Shown: positions 17,088-27,911 of the stretch, in pieces
Position numbering within the stretch: position 1 is the first letter of the stretch
Layout: every line of letters starts with the position of its first letter
Position numbers and translations under genes: made by a program
From: Elusimicrobiota bacterium
Lineage (GTDB): Bacteria; Elusimicrobiota; Elusimicrobia; FEN-1173
Length of the DNA stretch: 64,000 bases
Direction of reading: 5' to 3'
Assembly: GCA_016714745.1 (NCBI GenBank)
Contig: JADKCG010000006.1
Location: forward strand, 62,001 to 126,000
The notes under the pieces: generated by a model
The model's input: only the letters and a program-made list of their open reading frames with translations
Told to the model about the DNA's origin: nothing
Database searches by the model: none

Positions 17088-18162
17088 AGGGGACGTTGCT
17101 TATTTAGTGTTATTAAGAGTTTTATTTAAAAAATCTTCCCATTCTTTGGCGTGGGGTACACCTCGACGCGCGGCCTGATAAACCAGGGTGGGCTTCATCC
17201 CAGTATCCCGACACAGATCTCTTCCGTTCTGGTTTAAGTGTTTAATCCACAGATAGCAAATCCCTTCCCGTGCCCGCACCACCTCACGATTCCTGCCACC
17301 CCCGGCCAATGATTCCAGGGAGACATGGATATGCCGACAAACACCCTCTGACAATTCACCCACCTTCCATTGTTTGAGAAGGTGCGTTTTTTTTTCTTCT
17401 CGGCGAGCCACGTCTTGAACCAAGTCACCAACAAAATCACTACCTCCCAAAATACGTTCGTCCCCTAAATAGTTTTCCCTCCCACGTTTCATTTTCAGAA
17501 CCGCTTCCCAGCCCCCATAACTGCGCCGCAATCCCCCGCCCTCGTAACGATGAGCATTTTTATCTTTTAATCCCTCCACCACAAAGAGGCGGTAAGCACC
17601 CTTGGCTTTTGCTCCCATTTTAGAAAACCGAGATAGGACGTCGCCTACTTCCTGCCAGGGCCGCGCCAAGTTCCCCATCAACACGCTATGCCCTGTCCAG
17701 GGGTAGCGATCTAATTCTTCCACCGAACCGACAAGCCCCGCCCTCAACGGATTTAAGTGAATATACCGCACCAGTTCCAACAGATAGGGTTCTTCTTCAC
17801 AGAGGACAGATTTGAATCGGTTTTGAAATAGGTGACCCACTCGTGCGTGCCGCCGATTAAAATTTCCAGCGTAACCCGTCATTAGACTGCGCATGCTTCG
17901 AGACAACGGGATTTGAGTGGAACGGACCAACAAGTGAAAATGGTTTGGCATCAGTGCCCAAGCCATCACTATTAAATGTTTCTTCCCACAGAGAACATCC
18001 AGCCGATCAAGAAAATCCGTCCTATCCAGATCATCCACAAACAAATTTGTGCGAGCGATTCCCCGCCCCATCACGTGATGCAGTGCACCCGGCATATCCA
18101 ATCGAGCTTGACGTGGCATGCGCACACCCTACCTTAATAACACTAAATAAGCAACGTCCCCT
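17088..18162. mobile_element. Y1-transposase element with 30-bp perfect terminal inverted repeats
   Basis: The 1,075-bp element starts AGGGGACGTTGCTTATTTAG and ends with the exact complement; 17088-17117 and 18133-18162 pair without mismatch over 30 bp. One gene, a Y1 (HUH) transposase, fills it. Internally deleted copies lie at 811-1127, 2564-2875, 2882-3038 and 20874-21172, and 20224-20423 shares the ends. It sits between the PKS start (3 bp away) and the FG-GAP gene stop (7 bp away). Confidence 0.85.
17100..18125 (-). CDS. REP-associated-type Y1 tyrosine transposase
   Basis: The 341-aa protein begins MRMPRQARLDMPGALHHVMG, the characteristic N-terminus of Y1_Tnp/REP-associated transposases. 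It has the HUH metal site in MPNHFHLLVRS (about residues 60-70), the region SLMTGYAGNFNRRHARVGHL with the conserved GHLFQNRFKS segment, and YIHLNPLRAGLV. The catalytic tyrosine should lie in the segment following GHLFQ. The C-terminal extension (about 260-341) ends in a helix-turn-helix resembling the DnaA-C type (GRDLCRDTGMKPTLVYQAAR). Full length, with all conserved motifs, so it may be the active copy that mobilises the MITEs. Confidence 0.9.
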   Translation of the reverse strand: MRMPRQARLDMPGALHHVMGRGIARTNLFVDDLDRTDFLDRLDVLCGKKHLIVMAWALMPNHFHLLVRSTQIPLSRSMRSLMTGYAGNFNRRHARVGHLFQNRFKSVLCEEEPYLLELVRYIHLNPLRAGLVGSVEELDRYPWTGHSVLMGNLARPWQEVGDVLSRFSKMGAKAKGAYRLFVVEGLKDKNAHRYEGGGLRRSYGGWEAVLKMKRGRENYLGDERILGGSDFVGDLVQDVARREEKKTHLLKQWKVGELSEGVCRHIHVSLESLAGGGRNREVVRAREGICYLWIKHLNQNGRDLCRDTGMKPTLVYQAARRGVPHAKEWEDFLNKTLNNTK

Positions 18163-18169
18163 AAAATAA

Positions 18170-20107
18170 TTATTGAACAACAACATTTTGTTTTTCGGTT
18201 CCGTGGGGAGTGACTATGTAAAAAACGTAAATCCCGGGAGCCACCATTTCCCCCGCGTCGTTTCGACCGTCCCACTCCACAGGCCATAGTCCAATTCCAC
18301 GCTCCTCATCGAAAAGGGTCGCGAGGGTGACGCCCCGGCGGTCGATGACCCACACCTTGATTCGCCCGGCGGCGGACAAGGAACATTCCACCCGGATGGG
18401 CTCACCCCCGCGGCGGAGCACCGTCGTCAGCGGTTGAGTGCCAGCCTCCTCGATTCCGAGGATAACAGTATTTTCGGCGCGCTCGCTTTCCCGTCCAAAT
18501 CGGTTGCGAAAAATAACCCCAACGGTGCGCGTGCCGGTCCCCGGAAGAAGCGGCAATCGGAGCGATGGCTGAAACGGCAACCACCGATTCATCAACGAGG
18601 GGTCGCCGTTGCCGTCCAACCGCATTTCCACCGGGTCCCCCTCCACCGAAAAATCAACGGTGCGCTCTACGGGAGACAGCCCCCGCTCCCGGAACTGGAT
18701 CTGCGGGTTGTCCAATGGATGAAAGCCATAAATGACCAAAGCCCAAAAGGTTCCCGTGCTTCCCAGTTCTCCGAGCACCAGATCGTCAAATCCGTCACCG
18801 TTCACATCCCCCAAATCGGCCGCTCGTGCGGCCCCCAAAATATTCCGGAAGACCAAGGATGTGGTCAAGGTCGGGGTAGGAAATGCTTGGATGTCATTTG
18901 ATAGGTTGAGCGTTGTGCTGGAGACGGTCACGCGACCAACGTCGTTGCGACCATCCCCATCAAAATCGCCTAACAATGGATTTAAAACCTCGTTCAGAAG
19001 AAGGGAACGGAAGCTTTCGACCACGGGTTGATAGTTGGGAGATGTCTCCTGAAGTGCGATGTCCGGGAAATCCGATCGAAAGCCGGACCCGGGAATCAAA
19101 ACATCGATACGCCCTAAGTTATTGTCAGGATCTAGGTAAGCCCGATTCGCATACATCTCGTCCTGACCATCCCCGTCTAAATCTCCCGCACCGGAGAAGA
19201 GGGTATCGCTGTTGTCATGCCAAAGAGTCACGTTCGGCGCTCTAAAATTAACGGTGGGTGAAAAATCCCAGAGAGGAGGAAGCGCCGTGCTTCCGAAAAT
19301 AACATAGGCGCCCGGATCGCGATCCCCGCCCCGAATGGAAAGAACGATATCACAAATAGGATCGTTGTTGAATTTGCCCGTTGAGACGAATTGCCCCAGA
19401 TAGCCTCCCGCGGGGCCTTGAAACTGTAACACCCCATTTTCCGTCGATGGATTGAACAGCCCTGTTCGTCGGGAACCAGTGCCGGGAATGACGAAAACCT
19501 TTCCCGCGGCGTTTTGATCAATGATCGATCCGATCAATAGATCGATCTTCCCATCTCCCGTCACATCACCCATCGCCACCCCCAGAAGGCTCGGGCCTGG
19601 GGTTGGATATTCAATCACCCAGTCCGCGTCTGTCTCCAGGCTGGACGAACTCGGAAAGGGCTCGCTTCCATAGTAAACCAAAATCTTTTGGTCACCGTTA
19701 AGGGAACTGGAATAGTTATAAGAGACAATTAAATCGTCGTATCCATCACCGTCGATATCGGCGCTGTAAACAATCGGAGTAAAACGACCCCTAAAAGAAA
19801 GGGTCGTAATGGCTTTGGTTCCAATATCCCCACTGTTCAAGTTCGGCCCACCTGGAATGATGAAAGCGTTCCAGGTGTCTGTAACGTCAAATCGTGCCGC
19901 CACAATGTCCATGTATCCGTCGCCGTTATAATCTCCCTTTGCGTAAATCTGAAAGTCGTCCCTCACATAATCACTGAAAAAGGCTGGCATCTCAAAAATG
20001 ACATTGGCGGCGTTACTGGGTATCTCCGCCCCGTGGGCGCAGAATATACCCGTCATTGGAATTGCCAACAGAGAGAAAAAGGTTTTATTTTTAATCCTGA
20101 ACCCCAA
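18170..20107 (-). CDS. Secreted FG-GAP/VCBS repeat protein with FlgD-like C-terminal domain
   Basis: The 645-aa protein has a signal peptide (MGFRIKNKTFFSLLAIPMTG) and then about seven FG-GAP/VCBS repeats with calcium-binding signatures such as DYNGDGYMD, DIDGDGYDD, DVTGDGKID, DLDGDGQDE, DFDGDGRND and DVNGDGFDD, which predict a beta-propeller. The C-terminal 90 residues (VWVIDRRGVTLATLF, WDGRNDAGEMVAPGIYVF) resemble the FlgD Ig-like domain used as a C-terminal module by many surface proteins. Likely exported or cell-surface; ligand unknown. The transposon ends 7 bp past its stop codon. Confidence 0.85.
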   Translation of the reverse strand: MGFRIKNKTFFSLLAIPMTGIFCAHGAEIPSNAANVIFEMPAFFSDYVRDDFQIYAKGDYNGDGYMDIVAARFDVTDTWNAFIIPGGPNLNSGDIGTKAITTLSFRGRFTPIVYSADIDGDGYDDLIVSYNYSSSLNGDQKILVYYGSEPFPSSSSLETDADWVIEYPTPGPSLLGVAMGDVTGDGKIDLLIGSIIDQNAAGKVFVIPGTGSRRTGLFNPSTENGVLQFQGPAGGYLGQFVSTGKFNNDPICDIVLSIRGGDRDPGAYVIFGSTALPPLWDFSPTVNFRAPNVTLWHDNSDTLFSGAGDLDGDGQDEMYANRAYLDPDNNLGRIDVLIPGSGFRSDFPDIALQETSPNYQPVVESFRSLLLNEVLNPLLGDFDGDGRNDVGRVTVSSTTLNLSNDIQAFPTPTLTTSLVFRNILGAARAADLGDVNGDGFDDLVLGELGSTGTFWALVIYGFHPLDNPQIQFRERGLSPVERTVDFSVEGDPVEMRLDGNGDPSLMNRWLPFQPSLRLPLLPGTGTRTVGVIFRNRFGRESERAENTVILGIEEAGTQPLTTVLRRGGEPIRVECSLSAAGRIKVWVIDRRGVTLATLFDEERGIGLWPVEWDGRNDAGEMVAPGIYVFYIVTPHGTEKQNVVVQ

Positions 20108-20223
20108 GTTCCCCCCCCATTTTTTCTTTTTTTCACCAACCCCGACATATACTTATACCCCCAAATCAGCCCAGTTTCAAGATAAAAAATAGGCGAGACC
20201 TCAGTGTCAGGTCCCTTGGATTC

Positions 20224-20423
20224 AGGGGACGTTGCTTATTTAGCCCGGAATCCCCAGTTGGGCGTGAGGACCGATACGGAAAAGGCGGGCTTTTTTACGA
20301 ACAAAAAAGTGAAGGTCGTAGCAGGGACTACGAACGAACTTTTTTGTGAAGTAAAAAGCCCGGATTTTCCGTCGCATCCGGCGATCCAACTGAAAATTCC
20401 GGGCTAAATAAGAAACTTCCCCT
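20224..20423. repeat. 200-bp near-palindromic element with the transposon-type ends
   Basis: Starts AGGGGACGTTGCTTATTTAG and ends GCTAAATAAGAAACTTCCCC plus T. The left arm (CCCGGAAT, CAGTTGG, CGGAAAA, GGGCTTTTTT, CAAAAAAGT) finds its complement in order on the right arm, so the whole unit can fold into one long imperfect hairpin with a small TCGTAG/CTACGA centre. It keeps the transposon ends but no transposase sequence. An open frame across it is an artefact of the palindrome. Confidence 0.7.
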
Positions 20424-20435
20424 CAAATGATCGAC

Positions 20436-20452
20436 ACGGGCAGGATGCCCGT
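20436..20452. repeat. Dispersed palindrome ACGGGCAGGATGCCCGT
   Basis: Perfectly matches the second motif of the dispersed repeat family, also found at about 61385-61401 and in degraded form near 39717-39816 and 49742-49796. It lies in the gap between the long hairpin element and the tmRNA terminator. Confidence 0.6.
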
Positions 20453-20464
20453 GCTACAAAGACA

Positions 20465-20496
20465 AAAGGCCCCTCCCCGGCGGGGGAAGGACCTTT
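20465..20496 (-). terminator. Rho-independent terminator of tmRNA
   Basis: Read on the minus strand, AAGGTCCTTCCCC-GCCG-GGGAGGGGCCTT forms a stem of about 13 bp with two G-U-type mismatches and is followed by TTTTG. It lies about 22 bp after the tmRNA CCA end. Confidence 0.7.
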
Positions 20497-20518
20497 CGTT
20501 GGGGTAAACCCCACCAAA

Positions 20519-20866
20519 TGGTGGAGGTGGCGGGAATCGAACCCGCGTCCGGGAGTGCGTTGACTCGGTCACTACAGGCTTAGCCTAGGCTTGGTCTCGC
20601 GCCCGGGGTGTCCCTAGACAGAACCACCCAGGCGCCAGCTCCGTTGTTTTCTCGTCGGTCCCGACGAAACGCGCGGGATGCGACCAGCCGGCTAATGGCG
20701 CTCGTTCCCGGTAGCCGGCGTTCTGGGACGAGCGTCACGGCTGTTTAGGCCGCGAGAGCCAACTCAGTGTTGGCGTTTAACGGTTTGCCCGTTTTTTAAC
20801 GAAGCGCGGACGACTTCGGCCTGCGACCTGAATCTCCAACACCCTCGTCGAACCCTGTTCACCCCC
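20519..20866 (-). ncRNA. ssrA: tmRNA
   Basis: The 5' end GGGGGTGAACAGGGTTCGAC and the 3' end GGGTTCGATTCCCGCCACC plus TCCACCA form the tRNA-like domain; acceptor strands GGGGGUG and CACCUCC pair over 7 bp with one G-U. The encoded tag reads ANTELALAA followed by TAA (GCC AAC ACT GAG TTG GCT CTC GCG GCC TAA), ending in the canonical LAA. The tag frame is preceded by GTTAAAC. About 348 nt, normal length. With SmpB it rescues stalled ribosomes. A MITE ends only 7 bp before the 5' end. Confidence 0.95.
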
Positions 20867-20873
20867 AAAGAAA

Positions 20874-21172
20874 GGGGACGTTGCTTATTTAGTGCTATTA
20901 GGAATTTTTAGCACTAAAACTTTTTAATCTTCGCCAGCCGGTTCGCTGGGACGTTCGGTCTGATATACCAGATCCGGTTTCATGTGAATATCCCGACAAC
21001 ACCTATTTTTTATCCAGCCGCTTAAACAAACTCCAGGTCCATATCATCACGAACCAATGACTTGGAGAGGTCCTCCGCCCCTTCCCGTGAGGCAGTGTGC
21101 CCGACCAATCCAATTGGGCCAGCCGAAGCGTGCGCACAGCCAACCTAATAACACTAAATAAGCAACGTCCCC
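20874..21172. mobile_element. MITE-like deletion derivative of the Y1 transposon (copy 4)
   Basis: Ends GGGGACGTTGCTTATTTAGT and ACTAAATAAGCAACGTCCCC plus T; about 299 bp. Retains fragments of both ends of the transposase gene but with a different internal deletion and more divergence than copies 1 and 2. It lies exactly between tmRNA (7 bp) and the PilZ stop codon (5 bp), so it occupies the normal tmRNA promoter position. Confidence 0.75.
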
Positions 21173-21177
21173 TATTT

Positions 21178-23201
<2,024 letters not shown>

Positions 23202-23208
<7 letters not shown>

Positions 23209-26200
23209 GATTTCTCCTTTTTGGTCGCGCCCGCCACTCGCTTAATGAGCCCGCCAAATGAACGGGCCACGGGGGCGATCGCCCGAGCGGTGAGCGCGCG
23301 GGCGTCTTCGATTAAAACGTAAGCGGTGGGCATCAGGAACAAGGTCATGGGCATGGCGATCATCAGCCCCCAGGCCAGAGCCAGAGCCATGGGGGAAACG
23401 AAGGGTTCGTACCCGTTCATGCCGAATTTGTCCTGCAAGAATTTTCCATAGGCCGTGGGCAACAGACCCAGAAGCGTCGTTACCGAACTCGCGAAAATGG
23501 GGCGCAACCGGACCACCGCGCCTTCCACGGCGGCCTCTTTCACGCCGAGCCCCTCTTCCCGGCGCTGATTGATGAAATTGACCAGCACGATGCCGTTGTT
23601 GACCACCACGCCGGTCATGGCGACGACGCCCAGAAGCGCCATAAAACTTACGGGCTGATTGTGCAGGAGCAGGGCCCACACGACCCCCAACATGCCGATC
23701 GGAATCGACAATAAGATCATGAACGGCTGAACATAGGATTTAAAGATCGCGGCGAGGATCACGAAATCCAAAAAGATCGCCACCCCGAACGCTTTATACA
23801 GCGAGCGGAGCGATTTGTTGGTTTCCTCTTCTTCTCCGCCATAGACCAATTCGTACCCGGGGAATTCATCGGAAAGGGTCTTAAACTTGTTTTTTAAGCG
23901 CAGGTTGATTTCCCGGGACGTCGCCACCGCCGTGTCCACGTCCGCGGACACCGTAACGGCCGGACGGAAGTTGTAGCGTTCAAGGGAAGGAGGGCCGCGA
24001 CTCTTCTCCACCCGAGCCACAGCGCCCAGCCTCACGGGACGCCCCTGGGGATTGAGCACCTCCAGAGACATCAGTTCCTGGGCTTGGGTCCGTTGGTCCG
24101 ACTGCAGGCGCACGCGGATTTTGATTTCGTCTTGTTCGTTCTCGCGGCGGATGACGCTGGCCTCGCCGCCGTCCACCGCGTACAAAATATTCTGCGCCAC
24201 ACCGGCCACCGTCAATCCGGCGAAAGCCGCCTCCCGCGGATTGAGGACCACGCGCATCTGAACCTTGCCTCCTTCCCGAGAATCCCGCAAATCCCGAACC
24301 CCCGGCCAGGAGGACAGCTCGTTTTTCATGTCGTCAACGATGCGGCCGATCACCGCCGGGTCCCGACCGCGGACCAAGACCTGCACGGCTTTCCCCACCG
24401 GGGGCCCCGTGCGAAGCTCTTCAAAAACCACCCGGCCGCCGCCCGGAATATTTTTCAGCTTCTCCCGCAAATCCGCAATGAGGGTTTTGGTTTTTCGTTT
24501 ACGTTTTTCTTCGGGGGTCAAAAACACCCGCGCTTGGGCGTAGGCGGTTCCGGCCCGCATCTCTTCCTCAAACCCTTTCATTCCCACGTTGGAGGTCACG
24601 GCCTCCAAGTCTTCCGGGGAGATTTCCAACACCGCTCGCTCCACAAAGGCCATGGCCCGCTCCGTTTCTTTCAGGTGAGTCCCTTCCGGCATGTCGAGCT
24701 GAATGAAGAACTGATCGACCAATCCCGCGGGAAAAAGCACAAATTTAAGCCGATGGCGTGCGATCAGGACCGTCCCTAAAATGACGGCGAACGTCAAGAG
24801 AACAAATTTGAACCGATGGTGGACCCCCCAGGACACCGCCGAGCGAAATCCGTTTCGAACATAGCGGAACCACCCCCGGGCCTCGGATTCTTGGGTGATC
24901 GGCCTGCCGAACGGGATCAGTTCCGCCACGTGGCCGGGCAAAATGAAAAAAGCTTCAAAGGCGCTCGCCAAAAAGGCCAGCACCACGATGATCGGGATCA
25001 TCAACAAGAACTTGCCCATGATCCCCGTCACCAACGCGAACGGTAAAAACGCCGCCGACGTGGATGCCACCGACGCCAACACCGGCACCACCACTTCCCG
25101 AGTTCCATCCAGGGCGGCTTGGAGCGGGGTTTTGCCCATTTCCAGATGGCGGTAAATATTTTCGGCCACCACCACCGAATCGTCGTCCAGCATCCCCAAC
25201 ACGATGATGAACGCCAACAGCGACATCAAGTTGATGGTGAACCCCAGGGGAACCGCCAGGGCGAACGCCGCCGCAAAAGAAAGCGGAACGCCCAGGGCCG
25301 CCACCAGCGCCAACCGCCAATCCAAAAACAGGAAAAGCGCGGCTAAAATCAAAATACCGCCCTGCACCAAATTGTTGGTCATCACCGACAGTCGTCGTTT
25401 GATGAAGAAAGACCAATCGTCGGAAGCCACCAACGTCAGCCCCTGGTCCTTGGCGCGAGCGGTGAACTTGGCTTGAACGGCCCGCACGGCGCTCGCCAAC
25501 CGGATCGTGTCGCCCGAACTGAGTTTTCGAACGTTCAGATCGATGCTGGGAAGGCCGTTGGCCCGGTAGAGGAACCGGGGGTCTTCGAACCGTTCCGCCA
25601 CCCGGGCCACGTCTTTGACACGAAGGAATTGCCGGGCGTCGTTGCCGCGAAGGATAAAGTCCCCCACCTGGCCGGCCGACAAGACCGAACCGGTAACCCG
25701 CACCCAAAATTCCTGCGTGCCCACCTCCACCGTTACGGCGGAAACATCGGTGTTGCGGGCGCGCACCGCGGCGGCCACTTCCGGACAAGGTCAACTGATG
25801 CTGATTCAAAAGGCGGCGGTCGGCCTCGATCCAAATCTCCCGCTTTTTGTATCCGCTCTTCTCCACCCGAGACACCCCGGGCAGGTCTTCCACCACGTCC
25901 GCCAGTTCATCGGAGAAATGACGGCGAACCTCTTCCTCCCCCCCCGCCACCGACAGCGTAATCAAGGGACGATCGCTGGTTATTTCTTGAACCACGGGCC
26001 GGTCCACCTCCGCCGGGAAATCCGTGACGCGGTTGACCGCCTGTTCGATGTCGTTGATCGCCCGGTCGATTTGCCGTTTCGACAAATCTTCGTCCATCCG
26101 AACCGTGATGACGGAGCGATTTTCCAGGGAAGAGGAAAACACTTTGTCGATCCCCGCCACCGGCCGAAGCTGTTCCTCAATTTTGGTCGTGACCAACCGC

Positions 26201-26371
26201 TCCACTTCCTCCGGCGAGGCCCGGGATAAAGGGTGGTGATGACCACAATGTCAAAATCGATTTCCGGAACGCCTCCCGCCTCACATGAAAAAACTGATAC
26301 CCCCCCACCACCAAAAGGAAGAGGGTGATGAGGTTTGTGACCACCGGCCGACGGAGAAAAAAATCAATCAC
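23202..26371 (-). CDS. RND-family efflux pump, inner-membrane protein (three apparent frameshifts)
   Basis: An AcrB/CusA-type proton-driven exporter of about 1,050 aa when joined. The N-terminus MIDFFLRRPVVTNLITLFLL, the porter part (VERLVTTKIEEQLRPVAGID) and the long remainder (RLSVMTNNLVQGGILILAA, GMLDDDSVVVAENIYRHLE, AMTGVVVNNGIVLVNFINQR) are all present but in shifting frames. The frames join if one base is restored at about 26266 (C/G run) and 26220 and one removed at about 25781. The acidic pair in GMLDDDSVVVAENI is the proton-relay signature. Its start overlaps the end of the upstream outer-membrane channel gene. No periplasmic adaptor gene accompanies it. Confidence 0.85.
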
Positions 26372-27911
26372 GGGTCGTTCCCCAGGCGCGCGCGAGGCCC
26401 CCCGTGGCCCGGGCCAGTTCGACTTGGGTCATGAGTTCGTCGGCTTCGGCCAGCAGGGCGAGGGTTTGGGCCCGTTGCAAATCTTTTTGAAAGCGCACCA
26501 ACAGGTCCGTGCTCGATCGTCCCCGACGAAAGTTGGCCCTTTCGGCCTCCAGTTTTTTCCGTTCGATGGCCACGATCCGGCGGCGCACCGACACCCGTTC
26601 CAGGGCGAGGCGCCGGGCCTCCATCTGGTCCCGAATATCGCGCAGAGCCGCCTCCGTGACCCGAGCCAGTTCTTGCCGAGCGTCTTCCAAGGTCAGCGCT
26701 CCGCTCTTTCGCTCCAACTTTTCTTTTCGCCCGGCGAAGGGAACACGGAAAGCCAGTCCGGCGCTCACGACGGGATTGTCCCATTGGCTCAAATCCTTCC
26801 AGGCGGGACTGTAGCCCGTGTCCAACCCCGCCATCCCATAAGACCCCAAAAAAGAAAGTTCCGGCAACGTATCCAGGATCCCCACCCGTTCGTTCCATTG
26901 GGCCGCTTCCAGCCTCGCCCGAGCCGCTTCAAGATCGGGGCGGGAGTTTAGCCCCAGTGCCACGGCGTCGGGTTCGGACGTGGGCAAAACCAAATCCAAG
27001 GTCGGCGTGGACACCGCCACCTCCCCGGCGGAGGATTCCCCCTGGCGGTGGAGGACCGCCAAAAGGCTCAACCGCGCCCGCTCCAAAAGCGACGTCGAAA
27101 GTAAAACCTCGGCTTCGTCCACTTCCAAAGAGGCTTCGGCCTGGGCCAGATCCGAGGAGTCGGCCAAACCGTAACGGGTGCGGTCTTGATAGACGTCCAG
27201 CAGTTTTTTCGATGAAGCCCGTGAGTCCAAGGCCACGTTCAAATTTTCATGGGCGAAATAATATGTCACGTAGGCCTTGCCCGCGGCCAACACCGTGTTT
27301 TCGACCGCCGTGGCGGCCTGGGACTCGGCGGCCCGGGTGGCCGCGCGATAGAGACCACGTCGGGCCTTGTCGGGGCGACCCCAGAAATACCGGAGGAGGG
27401 GTTGATCAACGCTGAGGGTCAGCCGCGAATCCACCGTGGGGTCCAGGGGGCGAAAAGCCGACGGGCTGGAAAGACGGTTGTTCGTCCAGGCCAGGCGGGC
27501 CGTGGTTCCGAGCAAAGTCCGCTGGGTGATGCCAAGGTCGAAAACGCTCTCCCGGCTTTCCTCCCCTTGGACGACAGGAGCGGCCCGAGGCGATTCGTCT
27601 TTTTTCCAATTCATGAGACCGAAAAAATCCGGGTCGGTCTCCGCCAGGAGAAGCGGCTCTTGAAGACCGGCTTGCCGGGCGGCGATCAGGGCCCGGGCGA
27701 CCTCCGGCGATTTTTCCACCGCTTCCCGCACGGCGTCGGAGAGAGAAAGGAACGGCTGGGCCCCACACAAAGGGGCGAGACATAGAATCGCCCATCCGGA
27801 AACCGCGACCGAGATTCGACTGCCCCGGAGCCGCCGTCGACAGGCGGCCCGGCGGGATTTTCCCGGTCTCATAGACGAATCGGCTGGGTCCACTGAATTT
27901 TTCGGGGTCAT
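26364..27911 (-). CDS. TolC-family outer-membrane efflux protein
   Basis: The 515-aa protein has a basic N-terminus with a signal-like hydrophobic stretch (AVSGWAILCLAPLCGAQPF), then two OEP coiled-coil halves starting LSLSDAVREAVEKSPEVARAL, with TRYGLADSSDLAQAEASLEV and FRRGRSSTDLLVRFQKDL as the typical helical hairpins. It would form the trimeric outer-membrane duct. It is coupled by ATGA to the RND gene before it and overlaps the RND gene after it, so it sits between two pumps. Confidence 0.9.
   Translation of the reverse strand: MTPKNSVDPADSSMRPGKSRRAACRRRLRGSRISVAVSGWAILCLAPLCGAQPFLSLSDAVREAVEKSPEVARALIAARQAGLQEPLLLAETDPDFFGLMNWKKDESPRAAPVVQGEESRESVFDLGITQRTLLGTTARLAWTNNRLSSPSAFRPLDPTVDSRLTLSVDQPLLRYFWGRPDKARRGLYRAATRAAESQAATAVENTVLAAGKAYVTYYFAHENLNVALDSRASSKKLLDVYQDRTRYGLADSSDLAQAEASLEVDEAEVLLSTSLLERARLSLLAVLHRQGESSAGEVAVSTPTLDLVLPTSEPDAVALGLNSRPDLEAARARLEAAQWNERVGILDTLPELSFLGSYGMAGLDTGYSPAWKDLSQWDNPVVSAGLAFRVPFAGRKEKLERKSGALTLEDARQELARVTEAALRDIRDQMEARRLALERVSVRRRIVAIERKKLEAERANFRRGRSSTDLLVRFQKDLQRAQTLALLAEADELMTQVELARATGGLARAWGTTRD

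Noticed and set aside
20204..20407. A short open frame between the FG-GAP gene and tmRNA
   Set aside because: It runs through the 200-bp palindromic element; its sequence is a by-product of the inverted repeat.
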